DNA from: Acidobacteriota bacterium
GTDB taxonomy: Bacteria > Acidobacteriota > Terriglobia > Acidiferrales > UBA7541
Direction: 5' to 3'
NCBI GenBank assembly: GCA_013289695.1
Contig: JABCZK010000031.1
Location: 1 to 55,958 of the forward strand
Length of the DNA stretch: 55,958 bases
Shown here: positions 15,653 through 23,622 of the stretch, piece by piece
How the letters are laid out: each line of letters begins with the position of its first letter
Position numbering within the stretch: the first letter of the stretch is position 1
Made by a program: the position numbers and the translations under genes
Notes under the pieces: generated by a model
Seen by the model: the letters and a program-made list of their open reading frames with translations, nothing else
Database searches by the model: none
Told to the model about the DNA's origin: nothing

Positions 15653-17754
15653 CGTTTTCACCCGACGACCGTGCCTCGGAACTTCGCGATCTTTTCTTCG
15701 AGAGCGCGGAGGAAATTCTGCAGGCTATGAATGACGCGGGGCTGGCGCTGGAGGAACACCCCAGCGACAAGGAAAGCCTGCGTAGCGTGCGCCGAGCTGT
15801 GCACACCTTGAAGGGTGATTCCGCCGCGTGCGGCTATCGCGAACTGAGCGAGCTGGCGCACGAGCTAGAAGACGTTTTGACTCCCGACCTCGTAAAGGAA
15901 CATGCAGGGCTGATTGCGGAGGTGGTGCTGACGGCTGCCGACACGTTCCGCGACATGCTGGCCGCGTATCGCAGCAATCTGCAGCCGCCGGACGGCGGGG
16001 CGCTGCGCGAATATGTGCAGAGGCTGCTGCATCAACCGGCGAGCGCGGGGCGTGGCAGGCCTTCGGAAGAAGCAACGGCAACTTTCAGCTGGACGGAATA
16101 CGAGCGATTGCTAATCGCTGAATCCTTCCGTCGCGGAGAGACGGTTTATCAAGTGGCGCTGCACCTGGCGAGCGAGGCGGTGCTGCCCGCGGCCGCTTAC
16201 GAACTTGTGAAGAAAGCGCTGGAGCGCGCTGGGAAAATTGTCGCGCTGCGTCCCGAGAACAGCGGCGACCTCGTGAGCGGCGGGTTGCTGGAAGCGGCGC
16301 TGGCTAGCACTAAACCGGCCGACTGGATTCGCAAACGCTGCCAAGTGCCTTCGGTGGTGGCGCAGATTTCGGTGAATCGCATCCCGCTGATGGAGACGGA
16401 ACCGCGCGACGTCCTGGACATTCTGGTCGAATCCGAAGCGGCAGCTGTTTCGGCGAGCGTTGCGGGGCAATCCGCGGACCCCGGAGAGATCGAGGAAGAG
16501 GACGAGGCGCACTTGTCCAGCGCGCCTACGGGACTGGCACACGCTGTGGCGGAGAACACGCTGCGCGTGGACGCGGGGCGAATTGATACGGTGATGAACC
16601 TGGTGGGCGAGCTGATCATCGGGAAATCCATGTTGCAGCGGACCATCGCGGAGTTCGAACGGCGCTTCGCCAAGGATGCGCTGCGCGGAAAGTTTTCAGA
16701 TGCGTTGGCGTTTCAATCGCGGATTCTGAACGAATTGCAGAAATCGGTGATGAAGATTCGCATGGTGCCGGTGGAGCAGCTGTTTCGAAGATTTCCGAGG
16801 GTGGTGCGCGATGTGGCCAAGCACCTGAACAAAGAGATCGCGCTGGAAATTGCGGGCCAGAACACGGATCTGGATAAGAGCATTTTGGACGCGCTGGCCG
16901 AGCCGCTGGCGCACTTGATTCGAAACGCGGCGGACCACGGCATCGAGACCGCGAGTGAACGCGCGGCTGCGGGAAAGCCGGTGAACGGCACGGTGCGGCT
17001 GGACGCCTATCATGAAGGCGACCAGGTAGTGATTGAAGTCTCCGACAATGGCCGCGGGATTGACCGTGAAAAGGTGATCCGGCGAGCGATCGAACGCGGC
17101 CTGATGAGCGCCACGGACACTTCGCGCATGAACGAATCAGAAATCAATCATTTGATATTTACGCCGGGATTCAGCACGGCGGAAAACGTGACGGAGATTT
17201 CCGGGCGCGGGGTGGGACTGGACGTGGTGAAGTCGGCGCTGGACAACCTGAAAGGCTCGATCGAAATTGAAACCGAGTCCGGTAAGGGAACGACGTTCCG
17301 GCTGATCGTGCCGCTCACGCTGGCCAGCATCCAGGCGCTGCTGTTCCACGTAGCCGGACGGCTGTACGCGGTGCCGATCTCGTCCGTGGTGGAAATTACG
17401 CGGATCACCGAAGCCGAAGTACATCGCGTGGACGATCACGAGGTGTTTCAGCTGCGGCAGCAGGTACTGACGCTGGTGCGCCTCGAGCGGCTGGAATCGA
17501 CGGAAAAGTTCGAACGCTCGAAGAGAGTTTTCGTAGTGGTGATCGGCGCAGGCGGCCGGCGGTTTGGATTGGCAGTGGATAGGCTGATGGGTGAAGAGGA
17601 ACTGGTCATCAAGGCGCTGGAGGACCAATTGGTCACGTCTCCGTTGGTGAGTGGCGCTTCGATCTTGGGCGACGGGACGATCGTGCTGATTCTAAACATT
17701 CCTGCCGTGGTATCACATCTCGCGCGGATTCCAGCCGTGGGAGCGACAGCATGA
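15649..17754 (+). CDS. cheA: Chemotaxis histidine kinase CheA
   Basis: 701 aa. The P1 Hpt domain has phosphoacceptor H52 in VHTLKGDSAACGY. A region at about 135-265 could be the P2 response-regulator docking domain. The P3 dimerisation helices start at LRVDAGRIDTVMNLVGEL near 304. The P4 kinase domain shows N-box HLIRNAADHGIE, G1 DNGRGID, FSTAENVTEISGRGVGLD and the following ATP lid. The P5 CheW-like domain occupies about 560-690. All catalytic motifs are present. The GTG start overlaps the cheR stop and its own stop overlaps the cheB ATG, so stoichiometry is probably set by translational coupling. Confidence 0.97.
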   Translation: MTFSPDDRASELRDLFFESAEEILQAMNDAGLALEEHPSDKESLRSVRRAVHTLKGDSAACGYRELSELAHELEDVLTPDLVKEHAGLIAEVVLTAADTFRDMLAAYRSNLQPPDGGALREYVQRLLHQPASAGRGRPSEEATATFSWTEYERLLIAESFRRGETVYQVALHLASEAVLPAAAYELVKKALERAGKIVALRPENSGDLVSGGLLEAALASTKPADWIRKRCQVPSVVAQISVNRIPLMETEPRDVLDILVESEAAAVSASVAGQSADPGEIEEEDEAHLSSAPTGLAHAVAENTLRVDAGRIDTVMNLVGELIIGKSMLQRTIAEFERRFAKDALRGKFSDALAFQSRILNELQKSVMKIRMVPVEQLFRRFPRVVRDVAKHLNKEIALEIAGQNTDLDKSILDALAEPLAHLIRNAADHGIETASERAAAGKPVNGTVRLDAYHEGDQVVIEVSDNGRGIDREKVIRRAIERGLMSATDTSRMNESEINHLIFTPGFSTAENVTEISGRGVGLDVVKSALDNLKGSIEIETESGKGTTFRLIVPLTLASIQALLFHVAGRLYAVPISSVVEITRITEAEVHRVDDHEVFQLRQQVLTLVRLERLESTEKFERSKRVFVVVIGAGGRRFGLAVDRLMGEEELVIKALEDQLVTSPLVSGASILGDGTIVLILNIPAVVSHLARIPAVGATA

Positions 17755-18881
17755 GCGCAAAGATCCGCGTCCTGGTGGTGGATGATTCGGCGCTGATGCG
17801 CAAGCTGATTCCGCAGGTGCTACAGCGGGATCCGTCGATTGAAGTGGTGGGCACGGCGATGGACGGCGAAGTGGGATTGCGAAAGCTCGATGAATTGCAC
17901 CCGCACGTGGTGACGCTGGATCTGGACATGCCGCGCATGGATGGACTGGAGATGCTGCGGCAGATCACGCGCAAACATCGCGTGCCGGTGATCGTGGTGA
18001 GCGCGCAATCGGAGCGCGGCGCTTCGGTGACGTTGAAAGCGTTGGCGCTTGGCGCGTTTGATTTCGTCACGAAACCGCCGGACGCGGCTTCCGGACGCAT
18101 GGACCAGATTGCCGCGGAGCTGGCGCTGAAGATCAAGGTGGCGGCTGGGTCCGGCGCGCCGAAAATGATCATTACGGTGCCGCCGCTGAAGCAGAAGGAA
18201 CAGCGGCGCACTGCGATGCCGAATTGGCCGACCAGGATTGTGGCCATCGGGATTTCGACCGGGGGGCCGAACGCGCTGCAGTATTTATTTTCGCAGCTGC
18301 CGCCGGAATTTCCAGGATGCATCCTGGTGGTGCAGCACATGCCCGAAGGGTTTACGGAAATGTTCGCGCGGCGGCTGGATGAGTGTTCGGCGATCGAAGT
18401 AAAGGAAGCGCAGTCGGGCGATTTGCTGCTGGCAGGACGCGCGCTGATTTGTCCCGGCAACCGTCATCTGAAAGTGCGGCGGATGGAGCATGGGAACGTG
18501 GCGATTCTGGTGGATCAGCCGCGCGTGAATGGGCACAGGCCGTCGGCGAACGTGCTGTTCCATTCGGTGGCGCAGGAATTCGGCAGCAACGCCATCGGCG
18601 TGCTGATGACCGGCATGGGCGACGATGGAGCGGAAGGCCTGGGCGCAATTCAGGCCGCGGGCGGAATGACCATCGCGCAAAGCCCGGACACATGCATCGT
18701 GGACAGCATGCCGCGAGCGGCGATCGAGCGCGGATTCGCGGGACGCGTAGTGTCTCTTTCCAATCTTTCCAGTTACTTACAGGCGAAGTGCATAGCGGAA
18801 CGGGTGCTCACAGAGCAGGCAAATCAGGATTCGGCCGCGGCCATTCTCACCACTGCATCGGGATTACGAAGGAGATCGTGA
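17751..18881 (+). CDS. cheB: Chemoreceptor methylesterase CheB
   Basis: 376 aa. The N-terminal receiver has phosphoacceptor D57 (TLDLDMPRMDG) and Lys in FVTKPP. A linker leads to the methylesterase domain with catalytic triad S169 (GISTGGP), H196 (VVQHMPEGFT) and D291 (TGMGDDGAEG). It removes methyl groups from, or deamidates, receptor glutamates and is activated by phosphate from CheA. It overlaps cheA by four bases and the next cheY by one. No paired cheB is seen in the left-hand array, though it could lie beyond the edge. Confidence 0.97.
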   Translation: MSAKIRVLVVDDSALMRKLIPQVLQRDPSIEVVGTAMDGEVGLRKLDELHPHVVTLDLDMPRMDGLEMLRQITRKHRVPVIVVSAQSERGASVTLKALALGAFDFVTKPPDAASGRMDQIAAELALKIKVAAGSGAPKMIITVPPLKQKEQRRTAMPNWPTRIVAIGISTGGPNALQYLFSQLPPEFPGCILVVQHMPEGFTEMFARRLDECSAIEVKEAQSGDLLLAGRALICPGNRHLKVRRMEHGNVAILVDQPRVNGHRPSANVLFHSVAQEFGSNAIGVLMTGMGDDGAEGLGAIQAAGGMTIAQSPDTCIVDSMPRAAIERGFAGRVVSLSNLSSYLQAKCIAERVLTEQANQDSAAAILTTASGLRRRS

Positions 18882-19330
18882 TGAAACAGTTCGAAGCATT
18901 GACGCGAAAGAATAACCAAGAAGCCGTGAAATACTTGATCGTGGACGACTCCGTCTTCGCGCGCAAGAGCTTGGCGAAAATGGTGGAATCGTTCGGCGGA
19001 CACGTGGCGGGAGAAGCCGGCGACGGATGCACGGCAATCACCGAGTATGCGCGGACGCAGCCGGATATCGTGCTGATGGATATCACCATGCCACAGATGG
19101 AAGGCATCGAGGCCGTGGAGCGCATCGTGCAGGAACATCCGGAAGCGCGAATCATCATGGTTTCCTCGGTGGGCTACCAGGACAACATCCTGGCGGCGCT
19201 GCAGAAGGGCGCGCGGCATTTCGTGCAGAAGCCGGTGAAGCCGGATGCGTTGTACGAGATTATTCGCTACGTGCTGAACGACGACGGCGTGACGGCGACG
19301 GTGGGCGCCTCAGAGGAGAGCTCACGATGA
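18881..19330 (+). CDS. cheY: CheY-type response regulator
   Basis: 149 aa. A roughly 15-residue N-terminal extension precedes a single receiver domain with YLIVDDS at 18-24, phosphoacceptor D67 (VLMDITMP), Ser in IIMVSSVG and Lys in FVQKPVKP. GAAGGAG precedes the ATG, which overlaps the cheB stop. It is the probable diffusible output of the right-hand array. Since no flagellar genes are in view, the target (flagellum, pilus or other) cannot be told. Confidence 0.95.
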   Translation: MKQFEALTRKNNQEAVKYLIVDDSVFARKSLAKMVESFGGHVAGEAGDGCTAITEYARTQPDIVLMDITMPQMEGIEAVERIVQEHPEARIIMVSSVGYQDNILAALQKGARHFVQKPVKPDALYEIIRYVLNDDGVTATVGASEESSR

Positions 19331-19827
19331 GGATGGACCTGATTCAGCCGTTCATCGGCTCGCTGGACGCGGTGCTGGCCGAAATGATGAAGGCGCCCGC
19401 GAAGATTGTGGACCTGACGATGGAAGAGGAAGGTTACCGGCGCAGAGGAACTGCCGCGGCCGTGAGTTTCAAAGGACAGATCGAAGGGCGCGTGATTTTG
19501 GATATGGAGCCGGGAGCGGCGGCGCAGGTGGCGAGTTTTTTGGCGGGCTGCGAAGTGGATCCTGCGGCGACGATTGTTACCGAGACGGTGTGCGAGCTGG
19601 CCAACATGGTGATCGGGAATGCCGTGACGCAGCTGAATGACGCGGGATTTCATTTTAAGGTGCTGCCGCCCGAGGTTTTGACGCAGGAGCAGTGCGAAAA
19701 GGCGGGGCAGGATTCGGAAGCGACGATACTTTGTTTTGAGACGCCGGGTGGGAATGTGCATTTGAATATTGCGATGCAGTATTTGCAGCGGCGGACTGGG
19801 GAGCGGACGCCGCTGCCGGTGTATTAG
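19327..19827 (+). CDS. cheX: CheX-type CheY-P phosphatase
   Basis: 166 aa, a single CheC/CheX domain. The catalytic pair is seen as E90-L-A-N93 in TETVCELANMVIGNAV, matching the ExxN motif of CheX, and the beta-strand core includes GRVILDMEPGAAAQVASFL. The CheX family dephosphorylates CheY-P and so terminates signals. The ATG overlaps the cheY stop by four bases. It is the last gene of the operon; repeat copy 4 follows, possibly acting as the transcript end. Confidence 0.9.
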   Translation: MRMDLIQPFIGSLDAVLAEMMKAPAKIVDLTMEEEGYRRRGTAAAVSFKGQIEGRVILDMEPGAAAQVASFLAGCEVDPAATIVTETVCELANMVIGNAVTQLNDAGFHFKVLPPEVLTQEQCEKAGQDSEATILCFETPGGNVHLNIAMQYLQRRTGERTPLPVY

Positions 19828-19885
19828 GATTTTTGGGCGGCGGGATTGCGCTGTTGGCCCTACGATAATTGCGGCGTCGCGCGCG

Positions 19886-20040
19886 AGAAAGTCCGAGGCG
19901 CCCAGCTGAAGCTGGCCGCTACAGAGTCAAAAGCAAAGTCAACTACGCCCGCCTCAAAAACAGGCGGCCGCTCCCCTTCGATCCTGCACTGCGGGATCTC
20001 AGGGTGAATCGCCCTGTGGGGCGATTCACAAATTCAAAAC
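19886..20040 (+). repeat. Intergenic palindromic repeat, copy 4 (modules A, B and C in a row)
   Basis: Module A CCAGCT-GA-AGCTGG lies at 19902-19915, module B CCGCCT-N7-AGGCGG at 19949-19967, and module C with 10-bp arms TGAATCGCCC / GGGCGATTCA at 20005-20028. It fills the gap between two convergent operons and may serve as a bidirectional hairpin terminator. This is the most complete modular copy. Confidence 0.8.
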
Positions 20041-20043
20041 CGA

Positions 20044-20910
20044 CTATTCCTTTGCTGGCTGGGGCTTGCGATATTCCACGCCGTGACGGAACAGGCCTGC
20101 TTTGGGTAATTCTTCGCAGTACGCCACGCGCGCCGGGATGAAAATGTTGGCTACTTCGGGCGTGTAGGGGACGGCAACGTCAATCGCTTCCTGCGCTTCG
20201 TAGCGGCGTTTGCTGCGGAAGCACATTCCGACGGGGGAGATATCTTCGCAGACGGCCAGCTCATCATCGGTGTGGGCCTGGCGGATGCAAGCTGTCAGCC
20301 TGGTCTTCATGCGCAGGCGTTCTCGTCCGCGCTGGTCGCCGCCGGGCGGAATTTCTCCGTGAGCTTGGCCGGCGCGGCCGCGCGCGGCGCGTGAGGCAAG
20401 TTTCTTTTCGCTTTCGTGCGGCGCCTGCGACCAAATGCTGGGCACACTGCACGTCTTGCAATGGCGCGCGATTCCGCGGGTGCCTTCGAAGCCGCGCAGC
20501 TCGAGCTCGTTGAGGTAAACGACTTCGCGCGCGTGGCAGTAGGTGCATTCCAGCAGCATGCGCGCGACGGCTTCCTGGGATGCGGCGATGTGCGGAAATT
20601 CGATGGCCCAGACGTCGTTTTCGGGCTGCAGAATTTCCACGCCGTAAACGTAGCCTTCTTTCTGGCGGCCGAATTGGCCGACGACGCGGACCTGGCTTTG
20701 GCGGTGCTTTTCGGTTGGGGCCAGCCGCTTGATGAGAATATGCTGATCGGTGCGCAGATCGCGATCCAGCAGGATCACCGCGCCGGTGCGATTGATTTGC
20801 ATAGTGCGGGCCGGCTGCGCGAATTCCTCCTGGTTGATATCCTTGCCGGAAGCTTCCAGCAATAGAGTCAGCGAGACACGATCACTGCGACGCTGCGCCG
20901 CCGTACCCAT
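20044..20910 (-). CDS. Tandem PilZ protein with zinc-ribbon-like insert
   Basis: 288 aa, soluble. The first PilZ-like domain (about 5-110) begins with RRSDRVSL, the RxxxR c-di-GMP motif. The middle (about 118-155) has CTYC and CKTC pairs about 30 residues apart, typical of a zinc ribbon. A basic Ala/Gly/Arg-rich linker follows. The second PilZ domain (about 195-285) has RMKTRL and the D-x-S-x-x-G motif in EDISPVGMCF, so it looks competent for c-di-GMP. A clear AGGAGG lies before the ATG. It is convergent with the che operon and may translate c-di-GMP levels into an output, but the partner is unknown. Confidence 0.8.
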   Translation of the reverse strand: MGTAAQRRSDRVSLTLLLEASGKDINQEEFAQPARTMQINRTGAVILLDRDLRTDQHILIKRLAPTEKHRQSQVRVVGQFGRQKEGYVYGVEILQPENDVWAIEFPHIAASQEAVARMLLECTYCHAREVVYLNELELRGFEGTRGIARHCKTCSVPSIWSQAPHESEKKLASRAARGRAGQAHGEIPPGGDQRGRERLRMKTRLTACIRQAHTDDELAVCEDISPVGMCFRSKRRYEAQEAIDVAVPYTPEVANIFIPARVAYCEELPKAGLFRHGVEYRKPQPAKE

Positions 20911-20949
20911 GCAAATCCTCCTGAAATGAAGCCAGGCGAACCTGAGAAC

Positions 20950-20960
20950 ACGATAGCATA
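20950..20960 (-). promoter_or_regulatory. Possible -10 region for the PilZ gene
   Basis: TATGCT (20960-20955), overlapping TATCGT, lies about 45 bp upstream of the ATG at 20910. No good -35 is seen at 17 bp. Confidence 0.25.
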
Positions 20961-21027
20961 CCCGCGGCGCAGGTTGGTCTTTGGCACGTGGGGCGTTCTT
21001 CGACGATTAGCGGTTTCTGGGCTGAGA

Positions 21028-21033
21028 TATGAT
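21028..21033 (+). promoter_or_regulatory. Possible -10 box for the TonB-dependent receptor gene
   Basis: TATGAT lies about 86 bp before the likely ATG at 21119, followed by a GC-rich leader. The -35 is poor (GATTAG at 17 bp). It overlaps an in-frame ATG at 21029, which argues against that ATG as the start. Confidence 0.35.
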
Positions 21034-21118
21034 ACCCGCGGGACGGAGCGGGGAAAGCGGCGTTTGCTTAGCCGGAGGTAAGGGGCTTTTGCTTTGGACG
21101 CTTACGCTGGGAACGAAC

Positions 21119-23467
21119 ATGAGGGCGTGTTGCGCCCGCGCGACTATTGTTAGCGCGCTGATTTTGCTGACGGCTGCGCTTGGCAACGCGCAAGTCGTTG
21201 CTAATGAAGCTCGCGTCGGAGGGCGCGTCGAGGGTGTGGTGCGAGATTCCAGTCGAGCTTTAATGCCTGGCGCGCAGGTGGAAGTTCATGCGGCAGCGTT
21301 TTCGGCTTCTACCGTGACCGACGCCGGCGGGGCGTTCGCATTTGAAAATGTTCCGGGTACGGCCGGCACGGTGTTGGTCAGCGCGAAGGGATTTCAGAAA
21401 ATTGAGCAGGCGTGGAGCCGAGCGGGCAGGCAAGCGGTGCACCTGGAAATTACTCTTGCGGCGGCGGCGGTCAGCCAGCAAGTGCAAGTGACCGCTTATC
21501 GCGCGGCGACTTTGCTGAGCGACGTGCCGGTGAGCGACGTGCAGTTGACGCGCGAGGATTTGCAAGATACGCCGGCGCTGACTTTGGATGATGATCTGCG
21601 GCAGGTTCCCGGGTTCAGTTTGTTTCGCCGCTCGAGCAGCCGCACGGCGAATCCCACGACGCAGGGCGTTTCGTTACGAGGGCTGGGCGCGAATGGCGCG
21701 AGCCGCGCGCTGGTGCTGGAGGATGGCATTCCGCTGAACGATCCGTTTGGAGGATGGGTGTACTGGGATCGCGTGCCGGCGGAATCGATTTCGGATGTGG
21801 AGATTTCGCAGCAGGGCGGCTCGAGCCTGTACGGCAGCGATGCGTTGGGCGGCGTGGTGCAATTCGTTTCGCGTCCGACGCAGCCTGGCGGGATTTCGCT
21901 GGATACTTCTTACGGCAATCAAAATACGCCGGACCTTTCGCTGTGGGCCGGCGGACAGAAAGGCAAATGGGAATCCAGTTTTGCGGGCGGAGTATTTAAC
22001 ACGGATGGCTACATCCTGACGCCGGACGCGGAGCGGGGCTCCGTGGACGTCCGAGCCGGGTCGCGGGACGGCACTGCGGACCTGATGGTGGGGCGCAAAA
22101 TCGGGGAGCAGAGCGAAATATTCGCGCGCGGATGGTATCTGGACGAGACGCGCGGCAACGGCACGCCGCTGCAACGGAACGATACGAAGCTCGGACAGGG
22201 CGCGCTGGGCGCGAATCTGCAACTGGGAACTTTTGGCGCGTTAACGCTGCGTTTTTACGCGGACGCACAGACTTATCACCAGACATTTTCATCCATCGCG
22301 ACGGGTAGGGATAGCGAGACGCTGACGGATTTGCAGACGGTGCCGTCGCAGGGAGTGGGCGGCTCGGCGGTGTGGTCGCGGCAAGCGGGAAAACGGCAAA
22401 CGCTGGTGGCGGGATTCGATTATCACGAAGAAATTGGGGCTAGCCATGAAGTGCTGCTTTCGGGCGGCACCACGGATCTTTCTTCCGGGGGGCGGCAGCG
22501 CACGGTGGGGATTTTTGGGGAAGATCTGATTCAAATTGCGCCGCGCTGGTTTCTTTCGGCGAGCGCGCGTGTGGACCATTGGAGCAATTTCGACGCTTCG
22601 ACTTTGCGTCAGCCGGTGACACCGCCGAATGCGGCGACGGATACGATTTTTCCGGACCGCTCGCAGAATGCTTTCAGTCCGCGGTTGACGCTGCGGAACC
22701 AGGTGAATACGCATGTGTCGTGGAATGCGTCGGTGTACCGGGCATTTCGCGCGCCGACGTTGAACGAGCTGTACCGCTCGTTCCGCCAGGGCAATACGGT
22801 AACCACCGCGAATGCTAATCTGAACGCGGAACACCTGACCGGCGGCGATGCGGGCGTGGCTGTGAGTGGATTCAACGGGAAGTTGCAGGCGCATGGGACA
22901 TTTTTCTACAACCAGATCGTCAACCCCGTCGCGAACGCCACATGCCTGCCACCCCCCAACGCGTTTCCGGGCTGTCCGAATCCAGTTCCCAATGTGATTG
23001 AACGCATCCGCGAAAATCTGGGGCGCATCAGCGCTCCGGGTGTCGATCTTGGCGTCGCGGCGCACCTCACGCGAGAGTTCCAGATATCCGCGGGATACCA
23101 GTTTGTGGATTCGAAGGTGAGTTCGTTTCCGGCGAATACGGCGCTGGTGGGATTGTGGGTGGCGCAGGTGCCGCACAATTCGTTTACGTTTCAGGCGCGG
23201 TATTCCAATCCGAGGGTTTTGACGGTGGCGGTGACGGGAAGGGCGATTGGAAATCAGTTTGACGACGATCAGAACCAGTTTCCGCTGGGGAGTTTTTTTG
23301 TTTTGGATGCGATGGTTTCGCGGAGGATTGGGGCCGGTGTGGAGGTTTACGGGGCTGCGGAGAACCTTTTTAACGAGCAGTATTTTACCGCGGCGACGCC
23401 TGTGCCCCAGTTGGGATTGCCGATCGCGGCACGGATTGGGGTGCGCTGGGATTTTCCACGCCAGTAG
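21119..23467 (+). CDS. TonB-dependent outer-membrane receptor with carboxypeptidase-regulatory N-domain
   Basis: About 782 aa. Signal peptide (residues 1-25, ending LGNAQ). Residues 38-115 form a CarboxypepD_reg-like beta domain (GRVEGVVRDSSRALMPGAQV, GAFAFENVPGT). The plug domain spans about 130-245 (DDDLRQVPGFSLFRRSSSR, then SLRGLGANGASRALVLEDGIPLND and SSLYGSDALGGVV). A 22-strand barrel reaches the C-terminus, ending with Phe near the end (RWDFPRQ). The plug resembles BtuB-type receptors for cobalamin or other small chelates, but the substrate cannot be read from sequence. The ATG at 21119 puts the signal peptide at the N-terminus; a longer in-frame ORF from 21029 lacks a suitable start site. 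Confidence 0.9.
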   Translation: MRACCARATIVSALILLTAALGNAQVVANEARVGGRVEGVVRDSSRALMPGAQVEVHAAAFSASTVTDAGGAFAFENVPGTAGTVLVSAKGFQKIEQAWSRAGRQAVHLEITLAAAAVSQQVQVTAYRAATLLSDVPVSDVQLTREDLQDTPALTLDDDLRQVPGFSLFRRSSSRTANPTTQGVSLRGLGANGASRALVLEDGIPLNDPFGGWVYWDRVPAESISDVEISQQGGSSLYGSDALGGVVQFVSRPTQPGGISLDTSYGNQNTPDLSLWAGGQKGKWESSFAGGVFNTDGYILTPDAERGSVDVRAGSRDGTADLMVGRKIGEQSEIFARGWYLDETRGNGTPLQRNDTKLGQGALGANLQLGTFGALTLRFYADAQTYHQTFSSIATGRDSETLTDLQTVPSQGVGGSAVWSRQAGKRQTLVAGFDYHEEIGASHEVLLSGGTTDLSSGGRQRTVGIFGEDLIQIAPRWFLSASARVDHWSNFDASTLRQPVTPPNAATDTIFPDRSQNAFSPRLTLRNQVNTHVSWNASVYRAFRAPTLNELYRSFRQGNTVTTANANLNAEHLTGGDAGVAVSGFNGKLQAHGTFFYNQIVNPVANATCLPPPNAFPGCPNPVPNVIERIRENLGRISAPGVDLGVAAHLTREFQISAGYQFVDSKVSSFPANTALVGLWVAQVPHNSFTFQARYSNPRVLTVAVTGRAIGNQFDDDQNQFPLGSFFVLDAMVSRRIGAGVEVYGAAENLFNEQYFTAATPVPQLGLPIAARIGVRWDFPRQ

Positions 23468-23504
23468 ATGATTGGCGGCAAGAGCAAGGCAACAACCCAA
23501 AGAT

Positions 23505-23603
23505 TTAACACAGAGGACACGGAGAAAAAACGGAGAACGCAGAGAAAGACGAAAGGCGGAGCAACCGCAGAGGCGCAAAGAGCACAGAGAAAGGCAACGG
23601 CGA
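23505..23603 (+). repeat. Purine-rich CACAGAGGACACGGAG-type imperfect tandem repeat
   Basis: It begins TTTAACACAGAGGACACGGAG and continues with degenerate units such as CGGAGAACGCAGAGAAA and CAGAGGCGCAAAG. It lies between the convergent TonB receptor and TldE-like genes. From general knowledge, similar CACAGAGGACACAGAG strings occur between genes in many unrelated bacterial phyla; their function is not established. Small Arg-rich ORFs across it are not genes. Confidence 0.7.
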
Positions 23604-23622
23604 AGTCACAAGCGAGCCGCGA

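Noticed and set aside
20980..20998. Sigma-54-like TTGGCACG before the TonB-dependent receptor
   Set aside because: The -24 box is good, but the -12 position reads GCGT with no TTGC at the right spacing.
20980..21110. Possible TPP or cobalamin riboswitch before the TonB-dependent receptor (GGCTGAGATATGATACCC, later GCCGGAGG)
   Set aside because: GCTGAGA...ACCC resembles the TPP switch, but the conserved CTGATC and GCGTAGGGA parts are missing. The B12-box match is only partial, and the core between its conserved parts is far too short.
22289..23578. 429-aa minus-strand ORF opposite the TonB-dependent receptor
   Set aside because: Antisense shadow; its N-terminus comes from the purine-rich repeat.
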